NCBI GenBank assembly: GCA_003500955.1
Contig: DNQP01000295.1
Coordinates: 1-5,239, forward strand
Reading direction: 5' to 3'
From: Curvibacter sp.
GTDB lineage: Bacteria; Pseudomonadota; Gammaproteobacteria; Burkholderiales; Burkholderiaceae_C
Length of the DNA: 5,239 nt
A program made the translations under genes and the position numbers. Below the pieces are notes generated by a model that made no database searches, was not told the origin of the DNA, and worked only from the letters and a program-made list of their open reading frames with translations. Of the stretch, positions 1 to 4,931 are shown in pieces (the first letter of the stretch is position 1; the number at the start of each line of letters is the position of its first letter).

Positions 1-258
1 GAAGTGCTGGAACACCATGCCCACGCGGCTGCGCAGCTTGGGCAGATCGGTCTTGGGATCGTGCAGGGGCACGCCGTCCACGAAAATTTCGCCCTGCTGG
101 ATGGGCTCCAGGCCGTTGACGGTCTTGATCAGCGTGGACTTGCCCGAGCCCGAGGGGCCACAGACCACCACCACATCACCCTTGGCGATGTTGACCGAGC
201 AGTTGTTGAGCACCTGTACCGGGCCATACCACTTGGATACGTTCTTGATTTCAATCAT
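1..258 (-). CDS. gltL: Glutamate/aspartate ABC importer ATP-binding protein GltL (N-terminal part, cut by window edge)
   Basis: This is the cytoplasmic ATPase subunit that powers glutamate/aspartate uptake through the GltJ-GltK channel. Only the first 86 residues are present; the gene runs off the left edge, so the signature motif, Walker B and H-loop lie outside the window. Visible features are an aromatic A-loop residue near Tyr11 (KWYG), the Walker A P-loop GPSGSGKST at 34-42, and the Q-loop Gln84 in VFQHF. These fit the polar amino acid transporter ATPase class (GltL, GlnQ, HisP). The assignment to GltL rests mainly on position behind gltI, gltJ and gltK. The ATG start at 258 is supported by GGAGA (264-268) 6 nt or so upstream. 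It lies 20 nt after the gltK stop, so it is very probably the last or a late gene of the same operon. Confidence 0.93.
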   Translation of the reverse strand, partial: MIEIKNVSKWYGPVQVLNNCSVNIAKGDVVVVCGPSGSGKSTLIKTVNGLEPIQQGEIFVDGVPLHDPKTDLPKLRSRVGMVFQHF

Positions 259-278
259 GGTCTTCTCCGACTCGATTC

Positions 279-944
279 TCAGCGCACGATGGCGATCTTG
301 GCCTGCAGGCGCTTGACGCTCCAGGACAGGGCAAAACAGATCACGAAATACACGACGGCGGCCAGCAGGTAGGCTTCCTCGGGCCGGCCGTAGATCTTGC
401 CGGCGTTGGTGAACCCCTTGAGCAGGTCGTAGGCGCCGATGGCGTAGACCAGCGAGGTGTCCTGGAACAGGATGATGGTCTGCGTCAGCAGCACCGGCAG
501 CATGTTGCGGAAAGCCTGGGGCAGCACCACCAGGCGCATGTTCTGCGCATAGCTCATCCCCAGGGCCTGGCCCGCATAGACCTGGCCACGCGGGATGGAC
601 TGGATGCCCGCGCGCATGATCTCGCTGAAATAGGCCGCCTCGAAGGCGATGAAGGTGATGATGGCCGAGACCTCGGCGCCGATGGGCTTGCCGATCATGA
701 AGGGGATCAGCAGGAAGAACCAGAGGATCACCATCACCAGCGGGATGGAGCGCATGCCGTTGACGTAGATCGCGGCAGGCACGTCCAGCCACTTGCGCCC
801 GGACAGGCGCATGAGCGCCAACAGGGTGCCGAAGAAGATGCCGCCGGCCGTGGCGATCAGCGTGAGCTTGACGCTGAACCACAGCCCCCCGAGGACGAAC
901 TTGCTGATGATGTCCCAGCTGAGGAAGGACAGATCGAGATTCAT
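279..944 (-). CDS. gltK: Glutamate/aspartate ABC importer permease GltK
   Basis: Inner-membrane permease subunit, 221 residues, which pairs with GltJ to form the translocation channel for acidic amino acids. It has the usual HisM/GlnP-type layout: hydrophobic segments around 14-40, 60-82, 93-107, 150-172 and 190-210. The cytoplasmic EAA loop (about 108-146) contains RAGIQSIPRGQ, ALGM and LPQAFR, where the ATPase docks. RSIPLVMVILWF (65-76) and LFQDTSLVY (159-167) closely resemble E. coli GltK as I recall it. The reading frame is open further upstream to 1010, but that would overlap gltJ by 22 codons. The ATG at 944 is preferred because a strong GGAGGG ribosome site precedes it by 7 nt and because it follows the gltJ TGA by a single base (TGA-G-ATG). 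That arrangement implies translational coupling, which would keep the two permease halves near equal amounts. Confidence 0.95.
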   Translation of the reverse strand: MNLDLSFLSWDIISKFVLGGLWFSVKLTLIATAGGIFFGTLLALMRLSGRKWLDVPAAIYVNGMRSIPLVMVILWFFLLIPFMIGKPIGAEVSAIITFIAFEAAYFSEIMRAGIQSIPRGQVYAGQALGMSYAQNMRLVVLPQAFRNMLPVLLTQTIILFQDTSLVYAIGAYDLLKGFTNAGKIYGRPEEAYLLAAVVYFVICFALSWSVKRLQAKIAIVR

Positions 945-945
945 C

Positions 946-1668
946 TCAATGCCCTCCCCCGGTGCCGCCGGCGACGATGAAGCCCGGCACCTGCACCTTC
1001 TTCTCGACAAAGGCGAAGACGCGGTTGACCGCGAAGGCGGAGACCATGTAGAGCGCGGTCACCGCCAGGTAGACCTCGATGCCGCGCGAGGTCTCTTCCT
1101 GCGCCTGCATGGCGAACATGGTGAGCTCGGCGATGGACACGGCGAACGCTACCGAGGAGTTTTTGAGCAGGTTCATGGACTCGCTGGTCAGCGGCGGCAG
1201 GATGATGCGAAATGCCATGGGCAGGATGACATAGCGGTAGGCCTGGGCATCGGTGAAGCCCATGGCCAGGGCCGCGTAGCGCTGCCCGCGTGGCAGGGCC
1301 TGGATGCCCGCACGCACCTGCTCCGCAATCCGCGCCGAGGTGAAGAAGCCCAGGCCGAAGACCACGAGCACGAAGCCCGGTACCTGCTGGAAGACCGGGA
1401 AGATCTTGGGCACGACGAAGTACCAGAGGAAGATCTGCACCAGCAGCGGGATGTTGCGGAACAGCTCCACCCAGATCGTGGCCAGGCGGACCAGCCAGCG
1501 GCTGCCCGGCAAGGTGCGCAGCGTGCCCATGAGCGCGCCCATGAGCATGGCCACCACCCAGGAACAGCCGGCCACCGCGAGTGTCCAGCCCCAGGCGTCG
1601 ATCATCCATTCGAGGTAGGTACGGCCGCTGCCGTCGTCATTGAGGAAGACCTGCCAGTCCCAGTTCAT
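946..1668 (-). CDS. gltJ: Glutamate/aspartate ABC importer permease GltJ
   Basis: Inner-membrane permease subunit, 240 residues, partner of GltK. The start region MNWDWQVF, the segment VELFRNIPLLVQIFLWYFVVP (67-87) and the EAA loop EQVRAGIQALPRGQ (116-129), ALAMGFT, YRYVILPMAFR (144-154) are typical of GltJ and resemble the E. coli protein as recalled. Hydrophobic segments lie near 25-50, 66-87, 98-115, 150-160 and 198-220, as expected for the HisM/GlnP permease family, and the length matches it. MNLLKNSSVA (165-174) is the conserved stretch after the EAA loop. The ATG at 1668 has GGAGA (1675-1679) 6 nt upstream. The gene begins 93 nt after gltI, separated from it by a terminator-like hairpin, and is one base away from gltK downstream. 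Its last codons double as the gltK ribosome site. Confidence 0.95.
   Translation of the reverse strand: MNWDWQVFLNDDGSGRTYLEWMIDAWGWTLAVAGCSWVVAMLMGALMGTLRTLPGSRWLVRLATIWVELFRNIPLLVQIFLWYFVVPKIFPVFQQVPGFVLVVFGLGFFTSARIAEQVRAGIQALPRGQRYAALAMGFTDAQAYRYVILPMAFRIILPPLTSESMNLLKNSSVAFAVSIAELTMFAMQAQEETSRGIEVYLAVTALYMVSAFAVNRVFAFVEKKVQVPGFIVAGGTGGGH
952..957 (-). promoter_or_regulatory. Ribosome binding site deciding the gltK start
   Basis: On the minus strand GGAGGG sits 7 nt before the gltK ATG at 944, inside a longer purine run (960-952). It lies within the last codons of gltJ, which encode the Gly-rich tail TGGGH. This site rules in the 944 start over the longer open frame that begins at 1010. 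Confidence 0.8.
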
Positions 1669-1703
1669 GTGTCGTCTCCGTCGATCCGCCTGTCACGGCA
1701 AGC

Positions 1704-1736
1704 AAAAACCCCGCCCGGGTGCGAACCGGAGCGGGG
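1704..1736 (-). terminator. Hairpin plus T-tract between gltI and gltJ (attenuator-like terminator)
   Basis: On the minus strand CCCCGC (1736-1731) pairs with GCGGGG (1714-1709). After a one-base bulge, CCGG (1729-1726) pairs with CCGG (1718-1715). The loop has 7 nt, and TTTTT (1708-1704) follows at once. This is a classic Rho-independent terminator shape 25 nt after the gltI stop. Because gltJKL have no clear promoter of their own in the remaining 35 nt, it is more likely a partial terminator and 3'-end protector for gltI mRNA than a complete stop. Similar structures after binding-protein genes are known to raise binding protein over permease. Confidence 0.8.
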
Positions 1737-1761
1737 CGCTGCCGAGTGGACGGATACCGCC

Positions 1762-2649
1762 TTATTTCTTGGCGTAGTCTTCCATGGGCTTGTCGTTGGG
1801 CGTGGCCCAGGCACCCTTGGTGCTGTCGCTCAGGGCCAGGCCGACCTTGACGTTCTTGGGCGGGATGGGCTGCAGGAACCACTTGTCGTAGATCTTGGCC
1901 ATCTCGCCGGACTTCATCAGCTCCATGAGCGTGTCGTCGGCCACCTTCTTGAAGGCAGGGTCGTCCTTGCGCAGCATGATGGCGATGGGCTCGACCGACA
2001 GCACTTCGCCCACGATCTTGAAGTCGGCCGGGTTCTTGGCGTTGGCAATGTTGCCGGCCAGGATGGAGCCGTCCATCACGAAGGCATCGGCGCGGCCGGA
2101 CTCGAGCAGCAGGAAGCTGTCGGCATGGTCCTTGCCGTAAATCTCGTTGAAGTTGATGCCCTGGGCACGCTCGTTACGGCGCAGCGTCTGCACCGAGGTG
2201 GTGCCCGTGGTCGTGGCCACGTTCTTGCCGTTGAGCTGGGTGATCGAGGTGATGCCCGAATTGGCCTTGACGGCGATGCGCACTTCTTCCACGTAGGTCG
2301 TCACGGCGAAGGCCACATCCTTCTGGCGCGTGGCGTTGTTGGTGGTGGAGCCGCACTCGATGTCCACGGTGCCGTTCTGCGTCAGCGGGATGCGGTTCTG
2401 CGAGGTCACCGACTGGTACTTCACATCCAGCTTCCTGCCCACGGCCTTCTCGACATTGGCGATGATGCGCTGGCAGAGTTCCACATGGAAGCCGGCGTAT
2501 TTGCCGTCACCCAGGGTGTAGGACAGGGCGCCGGAGGAGTCGCGTACCCCCATGGTGATGCTGCCAGAGGCCTTGACCTTGGCCAGGGTATCGGCCTGGG
2601 CGCCCACGGCGATGGCGGCGAGTGCGAGGGCCAACAGATGCTTCTTCAT
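1762..2649 (-). CDS. gltI: Periplasmic glutamate/aspartate-binding protein GltI
   Basis: Secreted substrate-binding protein, 295 residues, that captures glutamate and aspartate in the periplasm and delivers them to GltJK. A Sec signal peptide is clear: MKKH, a hydrophobic Leu/Ala core, and an AQA site predicting cleavage after residue 19. The mature part has the family's ligand-site segments: GVRDSSG (34-40), TSQNRIPL (82-89), ECGSTTNN (98-105) with R108, TGTTS (148-152), KDHADSF (173-179) and D193. These align with E. coli GltI as recalled, and PIPPKNV (261-267) is also typical of this subgroup. The frame is open far upstream, across the intergenic region into lysR. The ATG at 2649 is chosen because of the signal peptide and AAGGAG at 2656-2661, 6 nt away. 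It is the first gene of gltIJKL, probably driven from the sigma-54-like site at 2693-2709. It ends in TAA, followed by a terminator-like hairpin. Exact preference for Glu, Asp or their amides cannot be read from sequence. Confidence 0.95.
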   Translation of the reverse strand: MKKHLLALALAAIAVGAQADTLAKVKASGSITMGVRDSSGALSYTLGDGKYAGFHVELCQRIIANVEKAVGRKLDVKYQSVTSQNRIPLTQNGTVDIECGSTTNNATRQKDVAFAVTTYVEEVRIAVKANSGITSITQLNGKNVATTTGTTSVQTLRRNERAQGINFNEIYGKDHADSFLLLESGRADAFVMDGSILAGNIANAKNPADFKIVGEVLSVEPIAIMLRKDDPAFKKVADDTLMELMKSGEMAKIYDKWFLQPIPPKNVKVGLALSDSTKGAWATPNDKPMEDYAKK

Positions 2650-2655
2650 GCGTTG

Positions 2656-2661
2656 CTCCTT
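2656..2661 (-). promoter_or_regulatory. Ribosome binding site of gltI
   Basis: AAGGAG on the minus strand, 6 nt before the ATG at 2649. It is among the strongest ribosome sites in the window and fixes the start of gltI directly before its signal peptide, despite a frame that is open much further upstream. Confidence 0.85.
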
Positions 2662-2692
2662 GTTCGGAATAAAAGACAGACCGCGAGTATCC

Positions 2693-2709
2693 AGCAAAAG
2701 CCATGCCGG
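2693..2709 (-). promoter_or_regulatory. Candidate sigma-54 (RpoN) -24/-12 promoter of gltI
   Basis: The minus strand reads CCGGCATG-GCTT-TTGCT. Against the RpoN consensus YTGGCACG-N4-TTGCW, only two fixed positions differ (T to C and C to T). The essential GG (2707-2706) and GC (2695-2694) are exactly 10 nt apart. Transcription would start near 2682, giving a leader of about 33 nt that contains the gltI ribosome site. RpoN control of acidic amino acid importers is known in pseudomonads (aatJQMP with the activator AauR), which supports the reading. I did not find a convincing activator site: neither TTCGG-N4-CCGAA (AauR-type) nor GCAC-N-GTGC (NtrC-type) appears in the 200 bases upstream. Confidence 0.6.
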
Positions 2710-2714
2710 AAGCC

Positions 2715-2765
2715 GCCCTGTGGGGACATTAAAGAACGTCGGGCGTCGTTTTGGCAAGACAGGGC
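2715..2765 (-). repeat. Nested inverted repeats in the lysR-gltI intergenic region
   Basis: A perfect 7-bp inverted repeat, GCCCTGT (2765-2759) and ACAGGGC (2721-2715), encloses a second dyad, GACGTT-CTTT-AATGTC (2740-2725). The inner arms pair at all six positions in RNA if one G-U is allowed. In a transcript reading through from lysR this could fold into a base stem with an inner hairpin. On DNA the arms could be regulator half-sites. No T-tract follows, so it is not a standard terminator. Confidence 0.45.
2728..2757 (-). promoter_or_regulatory. Candidate sigma-70 promoter upstream of gltI
   Basis: TTGCCA (2757-2752) matches the -35 consensus at 5 of 6 bases and TTTAAT (2733-2728) matches the -10 at 5 of 6, with an 18-nt spacer. 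Transcription would start near 2721, giving a leader of about 70 nt. It begins just after the lysR stop, so it would serve gltI and not lysR. It lies upstream of the sigma-54-like element and could provide basal expression. Its spacer carries an imperfect palindrome, AACGACG-CC-CGACGTT (2750-2735), that a regulator could occupy. Confidence 0.4.
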
Positions 2766-3694
2766 TACCCTGAGTCCGCCCCCGCCAGAAAACTCCACAA
2801 GGCCTGGGCTGTGCGCTTGGGCACTTGCCGACCCTGGGGTTTTTCCCGGTACAGGCGCATGTCCATGGTGATCTGCAAGCCAGCCAGCGCCGCCGGCGCC
2901 GCGCCGACCAGACGCCCGGCGCGCAGTTCCTGCCGCACCGCGCTGTGCGGCAGAAAAGCCAGACCATGGCCTTCGAGCGCCATGGCCTTGAGGCCTTCGG
3001 CCATATCGGTCTCGTAGACCCGGTCCAGGTGGATGGCCGTGCCCGTCTGCTTCAGCATGAAATCGACCACCTGCCCCAGGTACGCGCCCGGCGCGTAACC
3101 CAGATAAGGCAGCGGCTGCTCCGGTCGTCCTGGCAGGGGGAAGATGGGCTGCCCCTGCGCATCGGGCCGGCAATAGGGCGCAATGCTCTCCTGGCCCAGG
3201 CTCACCATCTCATAGCGCTCGGCATCGAGCGGGAAAGGATGGGCGGCATGGTGGTAGGCGAGCAGCAGATCGCAGCTGCCTTCGGTCAGACGGACCACCG
3301 CGTCATGCACATTGAGGGCGATCAGCCGGCTCTTGAAGGGCCCGAACTTCTCGCGCAGCGCCGAGACCCAGGCCGGGAAAAACGTGAAGGCCAGGGTGTG
3401 GGGCACGGCGAACTCGATCACGTCCTCGCCCGCTGCCGTGTGGCTGCGCAGCATGGCGCGGGTGTGCTGCAAGGCTTCGAGCAGCTCCAGGGCCTGGCCG
3501 TAGAGCGTTTCGCCCGCTGGCGTGAGCCGGGTGGGATAGGCGCTGCGGTCCACCAGATCGGTGCCGGCCCAGGCCTCGAGCGACTGGATGCGGCGCGAGA
3601 AGGCCGGTTGCGTGACGTGGCGCAGCTGGGCCGAACGGCTGAAGCTGCGCGTCTCGGCCAGACTCACGAAGTCCTCAAGCCACTTGGTCTCCAT
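2765..3694 (-). CDS. LysR-family transcriptional regulator, HypT/YjiE-like
   Basis: A DNA-binding regulator of 309 residues, the usual LysR length. The N-terminal winged helix-turn-helix spans about 1-60. METKWLEDFVSLAETRSFSRSA is followed by the recognition region QLRHVTQPAFSRRIQSLE (23-40) and RLTPAGE (56-62). Residues 90-305 form the periplasmic-binding-protein-like effector domain, with AVPHTLAFTFFPAW (96-109), YLGYAPGAYLG (197-207) and ALEGHGLAFLPHSAV (239-253). The ETKWL start, the QPAFSRRI helix and the domain as a whole resemble E. coli HypT (YjiE), a hypochlorite-responsive LysR protein, as I recall it. Of HypT's redox-sensitive Met123, Met206 and Met230, only the last is matched here (Met231), so the signal may differ. 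It lies upstream of and in the same direction as gltI, unlike the divergent arrangement common for LysR genes. Its control of gltIJKL is a guess from adjacency. No clear ribosome site precedes the ATG at 3694, but conservation of METKW supports that start. Confidence 0.92.
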   Translation of the reverse strand: METKWLEDFVSLAETRSFSRSAQLRHVTQPAFSRRIQSLEAWAGTDLVDRSAYPTRLTPAGETLYGQALELLEALQHTRAMLRSHTAAGEDVIEFAVPHTLAFTFFPAWVSALREKFGPFKSRLIALNVHDAVVRLTEGSCDLLLAYHHAAHPFPLDAERYEMVSLGQESIAPYCRPDAQGQPIFPLPGRPEQPLPYLGYAPGAYLGQVVDFMLKQTGTAIHLDRVYETDMAEGLKAMALEGHGLAFLPHSAVRQELRAGRLVGAAPAALAGLQITMDMRLYREKPQGRQVPKRTAQALWSFLAGADSG

Positions 3695-3701
3695 GGCGGC
3701 G

Positions 3702-3707
3702 ATTATG
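3702..3707 (-). promoter_or_regulatory. Possible -10 element placing a leaderless start at lysR
   Basis: CATAAT matches the -10 consensus at 5 of 6 bases and ends 7 nt before the lysR ATG, so transcription would begin at or next to the AUG. The lack of a ribosome site for lysR fits this. The -35 position 17 nt upstream reads ACCGTC, which is poor, so the call is weak. The alternative is that lysR is simply read from the cyclase transcript. Confidence 0.25.
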
Positions 3708-3715
3708 CGCAGGCC

Positions 3716-4819
3716 TCAGGCCGTGACGGTGCGGTTGCGCCCGGCCTGCTTGGCCCGGTACAGCGCCTGGTCGGCGCGCTCGATCACGGTGTCGATCGGC
3801 TGCCCGGCTTCGCAGGCCGCGAGCCCGGCGGAGAAGGTCAGACGGACACCGGGCGCGATGTCAGCCAGCGTGACACCGGCCAAGCCGGCACGCATGCGTT
3901 CCACGCAACGCAGGGCCTCGTCCGGCGCGGTGGCCGGCAACATGAGCAGAAATTCCTCACCGCCCCAACGCGCCAGCACATCCGACCCCCGCAGGCTGGG
4001 CTGCACGGCGGCGGCGAAGGCGCGCAGCGCCGTGTCGCCCGCCTGGTGGCCATAGCTGTCGTTGATGCGCTTGAAGTGGTCCAGATCCAGCAGGACCAGG
4101 GTCATGATCTGGCCGCTGCGCCCCTGGCGCGCCTGTTCGGCGGCGAGCAGCTCGCCCATATGTCGACGGTTGACCAGGCCGGTCAGCTCGTCCTGCGTGG
4201 CCAGCTGCCGGATCTGGGCCAGCGAAGCCTCGAGCTCGGCCTTCTGTTCGTGCAGGCGCTGCCGCAAGGCCCCCATGCGCACCGAGAGCGCCGAGATCCC
4301 CAGCAGCACGATCAGGCTGAAGGCCAGATGCAGCACCTCGACCTGGCCCGGATAACGCAGGGGATCGGTGTGACTTTTCCAGCCCATGACGGCCGCCAGT
4401 CCAGCGAGCGAGATGGCGGCCAGCAGCCGCGCTTGGGCGACCGTGAGGCTGAACATGCCGTAGGCGAGGATCAGCACCAGGATGGCCAACAGCGCGCCGC
4501 GCGCCGGGCCGGTGATCGCGTAGCCCCAGACGGTGCCCAGCACGCCGTGCAGGGTCTGCCAGAGTGTCAGCGAGGGATCGTCAGGCCAGAGCCGTTCGCT
4601 GAGGCGGCTGCGCACCAGGCCGTAGAAGCACAGCGAACCGCCCAGACAGTAGGCAATCAGCCAGGCCGAGGCCAGCGGATCGATGAAGCCGAGCAGGACC
4701 TCCGCGTGCTGCAGCAACACGAACAACAGGAACAGACCCATCGTGAGCAGCGTCATGGCCGCGCGCACGCGCCAGATGCCGGTCTGCGGCTCCCCCAGCA
4801 GAATGTCGGTGATCTTCAA
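3716..4819 (-). CDS. Membrane-bound diguanylate cyclase (GGDEF protein)
   Basis: Makes the second messenger cyclic di-GMP from two GTP; 367 residues. The N-terminal half is a membrane region with about six hydrophobic segments (roughly 18-37, 49-70, 92-104, 107-127, 130-147, 160-180). I cannot match it to a named MASE sensor domain. A short, charged, probably helical linker (181-208) leads into the GGDEF domain (about 205-367). That domain has DELTGLVNRR (210-219), DLDHFKRINDSYGH (245-258), the active-site GGEEF (286-290) and the closing RADQALYRAKQAGRN (348-362). The product-inhibition I-site RGSD (277-280) sits the standard five residues before GGEEF, so an active, feedback-inhibited enzyme is predicted. 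There is no EAL domain. The start is a TTG at 4819 with GGGGA about 8 nt upstream. No ATG or GTG lies between it and an in-frame TAG upstream, and the next ATG (codon 22) would cut the first membrane segment. The gene lies 112 nt after the ABC exporter and 21 nt before lysR. Confidence 0.92.
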   Translation of the reverse strand: MKITDILLGEPQTGIWRVRAAMTLLTMGLFLLFVLLQHAEVLLGFIDPLASAWLIAYCLGGSLCFYGLVRSRLSERLWPDDPSLTLWQTLHGVLGTVWGYAITGPARGALLAILVLILAYGMFSLTVAQARLLAAISLAGLAAVMGWKSHTDPLRYPGQVEVLHLAFSLIVLLGISALSVRMGALRQRLHEQKAELEASLAQIRQLATQDELTGLVNRRHMGELLAAEQARQGRSGQIMTLVLLDLDHFKRINDSYGHQAGDTALRAFAAAVQPSLRGSDVLARWGGEEFLLMLPATAPDEALRCVERMRAGLAGVTLADIAPGVRLTFSAGLAACEAGQPIDTVIERADQALYRAKQAGRNRTVTA

Positions 4820-4836
4820 CGTGCTGTCCCCGCGTG

Positions 4837-4856
4837 GCGCCGGTCCGAACCGGCGC
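4837..4856 (-). repeat. Perfect 8-bp hairpin in the leader of the diguanylate cyclase gene
   Basis: GCGCCGGT (4856-4849 on the minus strand) and ACCGGCGC (4844-4837) pair perfectly around the loop TCGG. It lies 75 nt after the exporter stop codon and ends 17 nt before the cyclase TTG, just upstream of the GGGGA ribosome site. No T-tract follows on the minus strand. On the plus strand it is followed by TATTGTTGT, so it looks more like a terminator in that direction, although no plus-strand gene is visible. Likely roles are an mRNA 3' end for the exporter or a structured leader for the cyclase. Confidence 0.6.
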
Positions 4857-4931
4857 TATTGTTGTCGGCACAGCATACCCCAGACGGACGCAAGCGCCCT
4901 GCGGACTTCCCCTGCCCCGCCGGGCGCACGC

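Noticed and set aside
945..1010. N-terminal extension of gltK
   Set aside because: The extra 22 residues (Arg/Ser/Ala/Pro-rich) overlap gltJ and look unlike a permease start, and the ribosome site at 952-957 points to the ATG at 944.
941..1609. A minus-strand open frame overlapping gltJ in another frame
   Set aside because: The translation is a low-complexity Gly/Ala/Arg/His-rich shadow; gltJ in the true frame has the full permease motifs.
793..2871. A 692-codon open frame on the plus strand opposite gltK, gltJ and gltI
   Set aside because: It lies antisense to three well-supported genes. Its product is His/Gly/Arg-rich with no recognisable domain and crosses gene boundaries. This is a common artefact of high-GC codon use.
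2500..2900. Activator sites of AauR type (TTCGG-N4-CCGAA) or NtrC type for the sigma-54 promoter
   Set aside because: Only a lone CCGAA (2670-2661 region) and a GTGC-N6-GCAC dyad in the lysR end were seen. Neither has the right arrangement.
2650..2967. N-terminal extension of gltI through the intergenic region into lysR
   Set aside because: The signal peptide and AAGGAG site define the start at 2649; the extension would place over 100 residues before a secretion signal.
3712..3726. Small inverted repeat GGCC-TGA-GGCC around the cyclase stop codon as a terminator
   Set aside because: Four base pairs with a three-base loop and no T-tract; too small to support.
4857..4931. Sigma-70 promoter for the cyclase gene (TATGCT as -10)
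   Set aside because: TATGCT matches at 4 of 6 bases, and no acceptable -35 lies 16-18 nt upstream; TTGCGT is only 10 nt away.
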